A stretch of DNA of 64,000 nt, from contig NZ_JACIDJ010000001.1 in the NCBI RefSeq assembly GCF_014196305.1, forward strand, positions 337,683 to 401,682. The letters run 5' to 3'. The notes under the pieces were generated by a model, which saw nothing but the letters and a program-made list of their open reading frames with translations, had not been told where the DNA came from and did not search any database. The DNA comes from Roseococcus suduntuyensis. GTDB taxonomy: Bacteria; Pseudomonadota; Alphaproteobacteria; Acetobacterales; Acetobacteraceae. Within the stretch, counting starts at the first letter, position 1; each line of letters opens with the position of its first letter. Positions 41,698 through 50,791 of this stretch are shown piece by piece. A program made the translations under genes and the position numbers.

Positions 41698-42474
41698 ATG
41701 GACATCTCCGCGGTCCAGGCCGTGCTGGCCGGGGCTTCCGGCTCGCTGGTGGGGTTCACCCTCGCACTGGTGGGCGGCGGGGGGTCCATCCTGGCCGTGC
41801 CGCTGCTGGTCTATCTCGTAGGGATGCCGCAGGCGCACCTGGCCATCGGCACCAGCGCGGTGGCCGTGGCGCTCAATGCGGGGCTGGGCCTGATGAGCCA
41901 TGCGCGGGCGGGGAATGTGCGCTGGCCCTGCGCCAGCGTCTTCGCCACCGTGGGCGTGGCCGGCGCCTTCGCGGGTGCGGCCATCGGCAAGCAGGTGGAC
42001 GGGCAGGCGCTGCTGGCCGCCTTCGCCGTGCTGATGGCGGTGGTGGCCGTGCTGATGCTGCGCAAGGGCGAACCCGTGCCCACCACCACCGTGCGCCTCT
42101 CACGCGGGAATGCGCCGGCGCTGGTGGGGGCCGGGGGCGCGACGGGTCTGCTGTCGGGCTTCTTCGGGATCGGCGGCGGGTTCCTCGCCGTGCCGGGGCT
42201 GATGGCGGCGACGGGCATGGGCTCGCTGAACGCCATCGGCTCCTCGCTGGTGGCGGTGACGGCCTTCGGTGCCACCACGGCCGCAAGCTATGCGCTGTCC
42301 GGGCTGGTGGATTGGTGGATGGCCGCGCTGTTCGTGGCGGGCGGCGTGCTGGGCAGCCTGGGCGGCGCGCGCCTGGCGCGTGGGCTGGCCACGCGGCGCG
42401 GCGTGCTGACGCGGGTGTTCGCGGTGATGCTGCTGGCGCTGGCCGTGTTCATGCTGGTGCGGACGCTCGCTTGA
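41698..42474 (+). CDS. TauE/SafE-family sulfite exporter
   Basis: This 258-aa inner-membrane protein has about eight hydrophobic segments and the duplicated TauE/SafE signature: GFTLALVGGGGSILAVPLLV in the first half and SGFFGIGGGFLAVPGLMAAT in the second. It probably exports sulfite or another sulfur oxyanion made by the persulfide dioxygenase. It is the last gene of the bigR operon. Its stop codon TGA is the first three bases of the REP-like array that follows. Confidence 0.9.
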   Translation: MDISAVQAVLAGASGSLVGFTLALVGGGGSILAVPLLVYLVGMPQAHLAIGTSAVAVALNAGLGLMSHARAGNVRWPCASVFATVGVAGAFAGAAIGKQVDGQALLAAFAVLMAVVAVLMLRKGEPVPTTTVRLSRGNAPALVGAGGATGLLSGFFGIGGGFLAVPGLMAATGMGSLNAIGSSLVAVTAFGATTAASYALSGLVDWWMAALFVAGGVLGSLGGARLARGLATRRGVLTRVFAVMLLALAVFMLVRTLA

Positions 42475-42686
42475 GCGGCCGATTCACGTCTTCGGCGAAA
42501 ACGCCGAAGCCGATCGGACGCGGGGCTGAGCGGCCGATTCACGTCTCCGGCGAAAACGCCGAAGCCGATCGGACGCGGGGCTGAGCGGCCGATTCACGGC
42601 CCCGGCGAAGACGCCGAAGCCGATCGGACGCGGGGCCGAGCGGCCGATTCACGCCTCCGGCGAAGACGCCGAAGCCGATCGGACGC
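42472..42686. repeat. Tandem array of four 55-bp REP-like units (site B)
   Basis: Units start at 42472, 42527, 42582 and 42637, the last lacking its final five bases. Each reads TGAGCGGCCGATTCACG, then a hairpin, then GCCGATCGGACGCGGGG. In the first unit the hairpin is a perfect 8-bp stem with AAAA loop (CTTCGGCG / CGCCGAAG); later units have one or two changes in one arm. The array fills the gap between the convergent TauE and aminotransferase genes and supplies the stop codons and last codons at both ends, so it probably also acts as terminator or 3' stabiliser. It is not a CRISPR: there are no spacers. Confidence 0.92.
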
Positions 42687-43764
42687 TGAACACCCCCTTC
42701 AACGCCGCCAGCGCCCAAGCCACGTCCGCCTCGCCATTGTAGCCGTGGAAGCTCACCCGGATGCGGCCGCGGCCGTTCCAGACCAGCACGCCGCGCGCCT
42801 CCAGCTCCCGAACCGCGCGCGCCGCCTCCGGGTGGGGCAGGCAGACGCTGGCGCCATGGTTTTCGGGCGTCATCATGGGCAACCCCGCCGCCAGGCAGCG
42901 CGCGCGCAATTCGCCGGCCAGGGCCAGCACATGCGCCTCGATCCCCTCATGCCGCGCGAGATAATCCAGCGCGGCATCCAGCGCATAGACGCCCGCATGG
43001 TTGGGGTTGCCGCGGCAGAAGCGCATGGCGTCGGGCACCAGGGCGAAGGGCTGGGTCCAGTCGGGCCGCCCCTGCACGGCCATGGAATACCAGCCCGCGC
43101 TGCGCGGCGCCCAATCCGGTTGGCGCACGCGATTCCAATAGGCCACCGCGATGCCGCTGATCCCCAGCATCCATTTGTAGCAGGCGGCGAAGGCGAAATC
43201 GGCCACGCCCGCCTCGATGCGCGCCCAGCCCGCCGCCTGGGTGTGGTCCACCACCAGCAGCGCGCCCACGCCGTCGGCCAGGGCACGCAGGGCGTGCAGG
43301 TCCACGCGCTCGGCCGTGAGGAAGCTCACGCTGCTCACCGCGATCACGCGCGTGCGCGGGCCGACCAGCGCGGCCACGCCACCCGGCCCTTCCGCCACGC
43401 GCAGCGTGACACCCGGCCGCATGGCGAAGGGCGCGGCGAGCGAGGGGTATTCGATGTCGGCCAGCACCACCTCGTCGCCCTCGGTCCATTCGAGGCTCTC
43501 GGCCAGCATGGCGACACCCTCGGCCACCGAGGAGACGAGGCCGATCTCCTCCATCGCGCAGCCCCAGCCGGCGGCGAGCTTGTCGCGCAGCCGCGCCACC
43601 ATCGCCTCCTGCCGCGCATCGCCCGCCGGCCCATCGGATTTGTCGGCCAGGTAGCGGCCCAGCGCGCCATCCAGCGCGTGCAGCGCGGGCGTCTTCCCCC
43701 CGGCGCAGAGATGCAGGATTCCGGGCGGGATGCGGAAATCATTGGCGTCGAACAGCGTGCTCAT
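42649..43764 (-). CDS. Class V PLP aminotransferase-like protein
   Basis: This 371-aa fold-type I PLP enzyme is of the aminotransferase V/cysteine desulfurase-like group, near isopenicillin-N epimerase and kynureninase-like proteins. PLP lysine lies in FAACYKWMLGISG; the aspartate is in LLVVDHTQAAGWA. Substrate is unknown; a desulfurase role is not supported because no catalytic cysteine loop is evident. The ATG at 43764 gives MSTLFDANDFRIPPGILHLC; a longer upstream frame is rejected. The last dozen residues (SVRSASASSPEA) are coded by the REP-like unit, so the natural C-terminus was probably altered by the element. It is divergent from the DUF2126 gene across 100 bases. Confidence 0.87.
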   Translation of the reverse strand: MSTLFDANDFRIPPGILHLCAGGKTPALHALDGALGRYLADKSDGPAGDARQEAMVARLRDKLAAGWGCAMEEIGLVSSVAEGVAMLAESLEWTEGDEVVLADIEYPSLAAPFAMRPGVTLRVAEGPGGVAALVGPRTRVIAVSSVSFLTAERVDLHALRALADGVGALLVVDHTQAAGWARIEAGVADFAFAACYKWMLGISGIAVAYWNRVRQPDWAPRSAGWYSMAVQGRPDWTQPFALVPDAMRFCRGNPNHAGVYALDAALDYLARHEGIEAHVLALAGELRARCLAAGLPMMTPENHGASVCLPHPEAARAVRELEARGVLVWNGRGRIRVSFHGYNGEADVAWALAALKGVFSVRSASASSPEA

Positions 43765-43864
43765 GTGCCAAGTGTGTGGCCAGGCGCGAAAAACGCGCAA
43801 TCTTCGCCGTTTCGTAGCGCGCAAAGGCGCCTATAACCTCGGGCAACCACAGATCGGGCTGCCC

Positions 43865-46800
43865 ATGTCCATCCACGCCGCGCTGACCCACCGCACCACC
43901 TACCGCTATGACCGCCCGGTGATGCTGGGCCCGCAGGTGATCCGGCTGCGGCCGGCACCGCATGCGCGCACGCCCATCCTGTCCTACTCCCTGAAGATCG
44001 AGCCCAAGCCCCACTTCATCAACTGGCAGCAGGACCCGCAGGGGAATTTCCAGGCGCGCGTGGTCTTCCCCGAGCGCGTGACGCATTTCGACGTGACGGT
44101 GGACCTCGTGGCCGACATGGCCACCATCAACCCCTTCGACTTCTTCCTGGAGCCGGACGCGGAGCACTGGCCCTTCGCCTACGACCCGGTGCTGGACCAG
44201 GAACTTGCCCCCTTCCGCCGCGCCGAGGCGCCCGGCCCGCGCCTGAAATCCCTGCTGGCCGACATCCCGCGCGAGCGGCAGCGCAGCGTGGACCTGCTGC
44301 TGGACCTGAACCGCCGCGTGCAGGAGCGCATCGCCTATATCGTGCGGCTGGAGCCGGGCGTGTGGGACCCCGAGCGCACGCTGGAAGAGGGAAGCGGCTC
44401 CTGCCGGGACAGCGCCTGGCTGTTCGTGCAGGCGGCGCGGCATCTCGGTTTCGCGGCGCGCTTCTGCTCGGGCTACCTCATCCAGCTCGTCGCGGATGTG
44501 AAGCCGCTGGACGGGCCGGAAGGCCCCAGCACCGACTTCACCGACCTGCACGCCTGGGCCGAAATCTACCTGCCCGGCGCGGGCTGGGTGGGCTTCGACG
44601 CCACCTCCGGCCTGCTGGCGGGCGAGGGGCATATCCCGCTCGCCTCCACGCCGGAACCGGCCTCGGCCGCGCCCATCTCGGGCGGCGTCGAGAAGGCGGA
44701 GGTGGAGTTCGGCTTCGAGATGAAGGTGGTGCGCCTGCGCGAGACGCCGCGGGTCACCAAGCCCTACACGCCCAAGCAATGGCAGGCGATCCAGCAGGCC
44801 GGGCAGCGCGTGGACGCCGCCCTGAAGCGGCACGACGTGCGCCTGACCATGGGCGGCGAGCCCACCTTCGTCGCCGCCACCGACCGCGAGGCCGCGGAGT
44901 GGAACACCGACGCCATGGGCCCCACCAAGCGGGCCTTTGCCGGGCGGCTGCTGCGGCGGCTGGCCCCGCTCTGGGCGCCCGGGGCGGTGCTGCACTATGG
45001 CCAAGGCAAGCAGTATCCGGGCGAGCCTTTGCCGCGCTTCGCGCTGGAATGCATCTGGCGGCCGGATGGCGAGGCGGTGTGGCGCGATGCGGCCCTGCTG
45101 GCCTCGGACGACGACAAGGACGACGCCACGGCGCTGGACGCCATCCGCTTCGCCAAGCAGCTGGCCGAACGCCTGCAGGTGGACCCGGCGCTCGCCGTGC
45201 CCGCGCATGAGGACGTCCACTACTACCTGTGGAAGGAAGCCCGCCTGCCGGCCAATGTGGTGGCCGAGGACAGCAAGCTCGCGGACCCGCTGGAACGCGC
45301 GCGCATGCGCCGCCTGTTCACCGAGGGCCTCGCGGAGCCCGCCGGCGCCGTGCTGCCGCTGCGCCGCGTGGTGCGGGCGGGCCAGCGGCGCTGGCAGTCG
45401 GGCCGCTGGTTCTTCCGCGAGGACACGCTGTTCCTGACGCCGGGCGACGCGCCCATGGGCCTGCGCCTGCCGCTGGCCTCGCTGCCCTGGATCGACCCCA
45501 AGGCCGCGGCGCTGGAGGCCGAAAGCCCGCCCGACCCCTTCGCGGAAAAGCCGCCCTTGCCGCGGCGGGACCAGCTGCGCGCCGGCGCCGCGCGGAATGG
45601 CGGGATCGAGGGCTTCCGCCCGCAGCCGCAGCCCGCGCCCGAGGTGGACATCAACGATCCCGCCCAGGTCCGCACCGCGCTCTGCGTGGAGGCGCGGGGC
45701 GGGTTGCTGCATGTCTTCCTGCCGCCGCTGTCTGCCGCGGAGGATTGGCTGGAACTGGTCGCCGCCATCGAGGACACGGCCGCCGAGGCCAAGCGCAAGC
45801 TGTTCCTCGAAGGCTACCTGCCCCCCTCCGACGACCGGCTGAACCATTTTTCCGTGACGCCCGACCCGGGCGTGATCGAAGTGAACATCCACCCCGCCCA
45901 TTCCTGGCCGGAGATGAGCGAGCGCACGACGCAGCTCTACGAGGAAGCGCGGCAGGTCGGCCTCGCCACCGAGAAGTTCATGCTGGACGGGCGCCATGTC
46001 GGCACCGGCGGCGGCAACCATGTCGTCATGGGCGGCACCAAGGTCGCCGACAGCCCCTTCCTGCGCCGGCCCGACCTGCTGCGCAGCCTCGTCTCCTTCT
46101 GGCACAACCACCCCTCGCTGAGCTTCCTGTTCAGCGGCCTCTTCATCGGCCCCACCAGCCAGCACCCGCGCGTGGACGAGGCGCGGATGGACGCGCTGCG
46201 CGAGATGGAGATCGCCTTCCGCGAACTCGACCGCGCCGGCCCCAACCCGCCGCCCTGGATGACCGACCGCCTGTTCCGCAACCTGCTGGCGGACATGACG
46301 GGCAACACCCACCGCACCGAGTTCTGCATCGACAAGATGTATGACCCGAACCACAGCGGCGGCCGCCGCGGCCTTGTCGAATTCCGCGCCTTCGAGATGC
46401 CGCCGCACGCCGAGATGAGCATGGCGCAGATGCTGCTGATGCGCGCCGCACTCGCCGCCTTCTGGGAGAAGCCCTACCGCCGCTCCCTCGTGCGCTGGGG
46501 CACCGCGCTGCATGACCGCTTCATGCTGCCCGAATACTGCTTGGCGGACTTCCGGGGCGCGCTGGAGGAACTCTCGCAGATCGGCACGCCGCTCGATCCC
46601 GCCTGGTTCGCGCCGCATATCGAGTTCCGCTTCCCCAAGATCGGCGGCACACAAGTGGCCGCCATGGAGGTGGAACTGCGCCACGCCCTCGAACCCTGGC
46701 ACGTGCTGGGCGAGGAGGCGGCGGCCGGCGGCACCGTGCGCTACGTGGACAGCAGCGCCGAGCGCGTGCAGGCGCGCGTCACCAACTGGGTGCCCGAGCG

Positions 46801-47173
46801 CTTCGTGCTGGCCGCGAACGGCGTGGCCGTGCCGCTGATGGCGACGGAACGCACGGGCGAATACGTGGCCGGCATCCGCTTCAAGGCCTGGGACCCGCCC
46901 TCGGCCCTGCACCCCACCGTGCGCGCCCAGGGGCCGCTGGTGCTGGATGTGTATGACCGCTGGACGGGCCGTTCGCTGGGCGGGCTGACACACCAGGTGG
47001 TGCACCCGGGCGGCCTCTCCTATGCGGATTTCCCGGTGAACGCGAACTCGGCCGAGGCACGGCGCCGCGCGCGCTTCTACCCCATCGGTCACACCCCCGG
47101 CCTGATGGCCGAACCCGTCGCCGCCCCCAGCCTGGAACACCCCTGCACGCTGGACCTGCGCGCCCATGCCTGA
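43865..47173 (+). CDS. Transglutaminase-DUF2126 putative amidoligase fusion
   Basis: This 1102-aa protein has an N-terminal transglutaminase-like domain (about residues 1-300) with beta-sandwich lead HRTTYRYDRPVMLGPQVIRL. Its triad is Cys180 in GSCRDSAW, His229 in DLHAWAEIYLP and Asp245 in VGFDATSG. The rest (about 340-1100) is DUF2126, a predicted amidoligase related to glutamine synthetase/GCS-type ligases, with LTMGGEPTFVA, HVGTGGGNHVVMGG and NTHRTEFCIDKMYDP. Such proteins occur with ATP-grasp/alpha-E proteins and are thought to make or modify a peptide; no substrate is established. The start follows the family (MSIHAALTHRTTYRYDRP); the 45-residue upstream extension is rejected. It overlaps the next gene by 8 bases. 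Confidence 0.92.
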   Translation: MSIHAALTHRTTYRYDRPVMLGPQVIRLRPAPHARTPILSYSLKIEPKPHFINWQQDPQGNFQARVVFPERVTHFDVTVDLVADMATINPFDFFLEPDAEHWPFAYDPVLDQELAPFRRAEAPGPRLKSLLADIPRERQRSVDLLLDLNRRVQERIAYIVRLEPGVWDPERTLEEGSGSCRDSAWLFVQAARHLGFAARFCSGYLIQLVADVKPLDGPEGPSTDFTDLHAWAEIYLPGAGWVGFDATSGLLAGEGHIPLASTPEPASAAPISGGVEKAEVEFGFEMKVVRLRETPRVTKPYTPKQWQAIQQAGQRVDAALKRHDVRLTMGGEPTFVAATDREAAEWNTDAMGPTKRAFAGRLLRRLAPLWAPGAVLHYGQGKQYPGEPLPRFALECIWRPDGEAVWRDAALLASDDDKDDATALDAIRFAKQLAERLQVDPALAVPAHEDVHYYLWKEARLPANVVAEDSKLADPLERARMRRLFTEGLAEPAGAVLPLRRVVRAGQRRWQSGRWFFREDTLFLTPGDAPMGLRLPLASLPWIDPKAAALEAESPPDPFAEKPPLPRRDQLRAGAARNGGIEGFRPQPQPAPEVDINDPAQVRTALCVEARGGLLHVFLPPLSAAEDWLELVAAIEDTAAEAKRKLFLEGYLPPSDDRLNHFSVTPDPGVIEVNIHPAHSWPEMSERTTQLYEEARQVGLATEKFMLDGRHVGTGGGNHVVMGGTKVADSPFLRRPDLLRSLVSFWHNHPSLSFLFSGLFIGPTSQHPRVDEARMDALREMEIAFRELDRAGPNPPPWMTDRLFRNLLADMTGNTHRTEFCIDKMYDPNHSGGRRGLVEFRAFEMPPHAEMSMAQMLLMRAALAAFWEKPYRRSLVRWGTALHDRFMLPEYCLADFRGALEELSQIGTPLDPAWFAPHIEFRFPKIGGTQVAAMEVELRHALEPWHVLGEEAAAGGTVRYVDSSAERVQARVTNWVPERFVLAANGVAVPLMATERTGEYVAGIRFKAWDPPSALHPTVRAQGPLVLDVYDRWTGRSLGGLTHQVVHPGGLSYADFPVNANSAEARRRARFYPIGHTPGLMAEPVAAPSLEHPCTLDLRAHA

Positions 47174-49628
47174 AACGCCCTGGCCCGCCGCCCTGTTCGA
47201 GGACGGGCCGGATGAGATGGTCTCGGGCCAGGGCGAGATCCGCGCCCATTGGCGCGGGGTGGTGGGCGTCATCGGCAGCCTGGGCCGCCCCGCGGTGGCC
47301 GAGCGTGGCGACCGCCTGACGCGCGCGATGCTGGAGGAAGGGGTGGCCTCCATCCTCCCCGGCGCGGCGGGCAGCGGCGCCTGGCGACTTGACCCCGTAC
47401 CGCTGCCGCTGGAACCCCGGGAGTTCGAGGCGCTGGCCGAGGGCATCATCCAGCGCGCCCGGCTGCTGGATGCCCTGCTGGCCGATCTTTACGGCGCGCA
47501 GGAGACGCTGGCCGCCGGGCTGCTGCCCGCGCCGCTGGTCTTCGGCAGCCCCGCCTTCCTGCGCGCCGCCCGCCAGGGCATGAGGCCGGCGCACCGGCCA
47601 CAGCTGCACCTCTACGCGGTGGACCTGCTGCGCGGCGCCGATGGGCGCTGGGCGGTGTTGCAGGACCGCACGGGCACGGCCTCCGGCCTCGGGCAATTGC
47701 TGGAGAACCGGCGCCTGATCGGTTCCGCCATGCCCGAGGCGATGCGGACCCTGCTGCCGCGCGCCATCACCCCCTTCTTCGACCTGTGGCAGGAGGCGCT
47801 GTCGCGCCTCGCCCCCCGCCACAAGCCGGACCCGGCGGTGGCGCTGCTCTCGCCCGGCACCAGCGACGCGCATTGGTTCGAGCATGTGGTGCTCTCGCGC
47901 GAGCTGGGCTGCGCGCTGGTCGAACCCGGCGACCTGACGGTGCGCGGCGGCGCGCTCTACCTCAAGACGCTGGTGGGGCTGCAGCCGGTGGACGTGGTGC
48001 TGAGCCGCCTGAATGCCGCAAGCCTCGATCCGCTGGACCAGCCCGATTCCCACGCGGCGGCCGGTGTTCCAGGCATATTGGACGCGGCCCGCCACGGCGC
48101 GCTGACCCTGCTGAACGCCCCTGGCGCGGCCCTGGCCGAGATGCCGGCCCTGCCCGCCTTCCTGCCCGCGCTGTGCGAACGCCTGCTGGGCGAAGAGTTG
48201 CGCCTGCCCTCCCTGCCCACCCATTGGCTGCGCGCGCACGAGGCGCCGCCGCCGCTGCCCCCCGGCCATGCCGCCTGGGCCTTCCGCCCCGCCGGGGACG
48301 GGCTGGCGCCCGAATCCTGGTCGCCTGCCACCGGCCTGCCCCAGGCCGCCATCGCCCTGCCCCCCCTGCCCGTGGCCCCGGCGCTGGAAGAGGGCAAGCT
48401 GAACCCCGTGCCCCTGGTGCTGCGGATGTTCGCCATCTCGGACGGGATGAACTGGCAGGTGCTGCCGGGGGGCCTCGTCCGCCATGTCAGCCCCGGCACG
48501 CGGCTGACCGGCCGCCTGCCCGGCGCGGGCTGGTGCAAGGATGTCTGGGTGCCGGCCGACCCGGGCGAGGCCATCATCGGCCCCGCCGCGCAATCCGCCC
48601 CGCCACTCGCCATCCGCCGCACGCCGGCCGCCATTCCCTCGCGCGTGGCGGACAACCTGTTCTGGCTGGGCCGCTATGTGGAGCGTCTCGATCGCGGGGC
48701 GCGGCTGCTGCGCGCCACCATCGCCCGGCTGCGGCGCGGCGGGCTTTCGCCCCGCGAGCTGGCGGAACTCTCGGCATTGACCCATTGCCTGCGCGAGGCG
48801 GCGCTGGTGGATGACGAGGCGCGCGTCAGCGCCGGCAGCCTCACGCCACTGGCCGAGGCGCTGATGCGCGGTGCGCGCCCGGGTGTGCGCGACCTGCACC
48901 GCCGCATCGGCGGGCTGATCGAGGCGGTGCGCGACCGGCTGACGGCCGACATGCACGCCACCTTCACCCAGACCCTGCGCGCGGCGGAGGAGGCTCTGGC
49001 CACCCCCCTGCCCGACCTTCAGGACCTGGGCCGCGCGCTCATCCCCTCGCTGCGCTTCGCCAATGCGGTGGCGGGCGTCGCGGCCGAGAACATGGTGCGC
49101 GGCGGCGCGCGGCTCTTTCTGGAACTCGGGCGCCGCATGGAACGCGCCCAGGCCGTGGCGGCCGAGGTGGCGGTGGCGCTGGATGGCCCGCCCGCGCGCA
49201 TCGAGGCTGGGCTGCGCCTGGTGCTGGAACTGTGTGATTCCGTCATCACCTACCGCAGCCGCTACCTCGGCGTGCTGCAGCCGGCGCCCGCGCTGGACCT
49301 GGTGCTGGCGGATGGCGCCAATCCGCGCGGCCTTGCCTTCCAGCTCCAGGCCATCGCGGACGCGCTGGGCGAGGTCTCGGCCGACCCGGACGACCCCGGC
49401 GCGGCCGAGGCCGAACGCCTGCTCGCCATCGCGGAGGACATCACCCCCCGCCTTCTGGCCGCGCGCGACCAGGCGCAGGAAGCGGCCCTGCTGCCGCCGG
49501 AACTCCGCCAGATCGCGCAGGACCTGGCCACGCTGTCCGACGTGGTGTCGCGCCGCTACTTCGCGCTGCTGCCGCCCGCCCGCGCGGTGGGGGTGGACAT
49601 GGGTGAGGCGGCGGTGATCGAGGTGTGA
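47166..49628 (+). CDS. Circularly permuted ATP-grasp plus alpha-E fusion protein
   Basis: This 820-aa protein joins a circularly permuted ATP-grasp region (about residues 1-480, the DUF404/DUF407 type) to an alpha-E helical domain (about 492-815) starting RVADNLFWLGRYVERLDRGA. In many genomes these are two adjacent genes. Visible ATP-grasp landmarks are LLADLYGAQETLAAGLLP, VLQDRTGTASGLGQLLENR, RHVSPGTRLTG and LVEPGDLTVRGGALYLKTL. The usual RR-x-D stretch before DPL appears here as LSRLNAASLDPL, so an acidic residue expected in the family may be missing. Eight-base overlap with the DUF2126 gene indicates tight coupling. Predicted to form amide bonds using ATP; product unknown. Confidence 0.9.
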   Translation: MPETPWPAALFEDGPDEMVSGQGEIRAHWRGVVGVIGSLGRPAVAERGDRLTRAMLEEGVASILPGAAGSGAWRLDPVPLPLEPREFEALAEGIIQRARLLDALLADLYGAQETLAAGLLPAPLVFGSPAFLRAARQGMRPAHRPQLHLYAVDLLRGADGRWAVLQDRTGTASGLGQLLENRRLIGSAMPEAMRTLLPRAITPFFDLWQEALSRLAPRHKPDPAVALLSPGTSDAHWFEHVVLSRELGCALVEPGDLTVRGGALYLKTLVGLQPVDVVLSRLNAASLDPLDQPDSHAAAGVPGILDAARHGALTLLNAPGAALAEMPALPAFLPALCERLLGEELRLPSLPTHWLRAHEAPPPLPPGHAAWAFRPAGDGLAPESWSPATGLPQAAIALPPLPVAPALEEGKLNPVPLVLRMFAISDGMNWQVLPGGLVRHVSPGTRLTGRLPGAGWCKDVWVPADPGEAIIGPAAQSAPPLAIRRTPAAIPSRVADNLFWLGRYVERLDRGARLLRATIARLRRGGLSPRELAELSALTHCLREAALVDDEARVSAGSLTPLAEALMRGARPGVRDLHRRIGGLIEAVRDRLTADMHATFTQTLRAAEEALATPLPDLQDLGRALIPSLRFANAVAGVAAENMVRGGARLFLELGRRMERAQAVAAEVAVALDGPPARIEAGLRLVLELCDSVITYRSRYLGVLQPAPALDLVLADGANPRGLAFQLQAIADALGEVSADPDDPGAAEAERLLAIAEDITPRLLAARDQAQEAALLPPELRQIAQDLATLSDVVSRRYFALLPPARAVGVDMGEAAVIEV

Positions 49629-49693
49629 GGCTTGCCGGCCCCGCATGGGCGGGGCCAGACTTCCGGGCAAGGCAGCCGCGTGAAGCGGCGCCA

Positions 49694-49744
49694 GCGTCCG
49701 ATCGGCTTCGGTGGAACACCGAGGGCGTGAATCGGCGTTCAGTC
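49694..49744. repeat. Single inverted REP-like unit (site C)
   Basis: Read rightward it starts GCGTCCGATCGGCTTCGG and ends GGCGTGAATCGGCGTTCA, which is the reverse complement order of the 55-base units at 42472. The central hairpin is TCGGTG-gaa-CACCGA. Against TCGGCG/CGCCGA at site B, both arms have changed together, keeping the pairing. It lies between the ATP-grasp gene and the TctC gene, ending 14 bases before the TctC start codon. Confidence 0.8.
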
Positions 49745-49758
49745 AGGAAGGAAACCCC

Positions 49759-50742
49759 ATGCCCCGCCACCTCACCGGGCGCCGCGCGCTGCTCGCCGCC
49801 GCCCCCCTGCTCGCGGCACCCGCACTGGCGCAGGCGCAATCCGCCCTGTCCTCGCGGCCCGTCACCATCATCGTGCCCTCGCCCGCCGGCGGCGGCACGG
49901 ACTACGCGGCGCGGCTGATCCAGGAACCGCTGGGCCGGGCGCTGGGCACCACCGTCGTGGTGGAGAACCGCCCCGGCGGCAATGACGTGATCGGGTTGAA
50001 CGCGGTGCTCAACGCCCGCCCCGACGGGCACACCCTGCTGATGGGCTATTGCGGCACCATGGCCGGGCGCCCCGCCACCAACAGCATCGGCACCATAGAC
50101 CCGATGCGGGACTTCACGCCCATCGGCCAGGTGTCGGACACGCCGCAGCTCTTCGTGACCCACCCGAGCCTTCCCGTCCGCAGCCTGCGGGAGTTCATCG
50201 AGCACGCGAAGCAGCGGCCCGGCGACCTGACCTATGCCTCGGCGGGCAATGGCTCGATGCACCATCTGGGCGCCGAACTGCTGAAGCAGCGCGCGGGGAT
50301 AGACCTGCTGCACGTGCCCTATCGCGGCACGGGCGAGACCATCAGCGACCTCATCGCCGGGCGGGTGCATTTCTACATGAACTCCCCCCCGCCGCTGACG
50401 CCGCTGGTGCGGGACGGGCGGCTGCGCGCGCTCTCGGTGTCCAGCAATGAACGCCACCCGGGCATGCCCGACATCCCCTCGGCCGCCGAGGAAGGGCTGC
50501 GCGACCTCGACCTGAATGTCTGGTTCGCGCTCTACGCCCCGCGCGGCGTGCCGGCCGAGATCAACGCCATGCTGACCGCGAAGCTGAACGAGGTGCTGGA
50601 ACAGCCCGCCCTGCGCACCCGCGCCTTCGAGGCCGGCGCGCTGGTGCGGCCGCTCTCCCCCGCCGACATCACCGCCCGGCTGGCGCGCGAGACGGCGGCC
50701 TGGCGCGAGGTGGTGCGGGCGGCCAACATCTCGCTCGGCTGA
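49759..50742 (+). CDS. TctC/Bug-family periplasmic binding protein
   Basis: This 327-aa orphan tricarboxylate transporter-type binding protein has signal peptide RRALLAAAPLLAAPALAQAQ. It has VTIIVPSPAGGGTDYAARLI, TVVVENRPGGNDVIGLNAVL and LHVPYRGTGETISDLIAGRV. AGGAAGGA precedes the ATG at 49759; an in-frame upstream start lies inside the repeat and is rejected. It interrupts the transglutaminase/ATP-grasp cluster, and with a REP-like unit directly upstream it may be a later insertion. No membrane partner is near. Confidence 0.9.
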   Translation: MPRHLTGRRALLAAAPLLAAPALAQAQSALSSRPVTIIVPSPAGGGTDYAARLIQEPLGRALGTTVVVENRPGGNDVIGLNAVLNARPDGHTLLMGYCGTMAGRPATNSIGTIDPMRDFTPIGQVSDTPQLFVTHPSLPVRSLREFIEHAKQRPGDLTYASAGNGSMHHLGAELLKQRAGIDLLHVPYRGTGETISDLIAGRVHFYMNSPPPLTPLVRDGRLRALSVSSNERHPGMPDIPSAAEEGLRDLDLNVWFALYAPRGVPAEINAMLTAKLNEVLEQPALRTRAFEAGALVRPLSPADITARLARETAAWREVVRAANISLG

Positions 50743-50791
50743 CCCATGCGCCGGTATCCGCCGGCCCCCAACCTGCGATAGGGTCCGGCGG

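Noticed and set aside
42472-42686. CRISPR array
   Set aside because: The 55-base units are directly contiguous without variable spacers, and no cas genes are present.
42649-43764. Cysteine desulfurase linked to the sulfur locus
   Set aside because: The PLP lysine is present, but no cysteine-containing catalytic loop near the C-terminus is evident, and the gene is on the opposite strand.
43739-47449. 1236-codon antisense frame across the DUF2126 gene
   Set aside because: Same GC-driven effect; the sense strand has an intact transglutaminase triad and family motifs.
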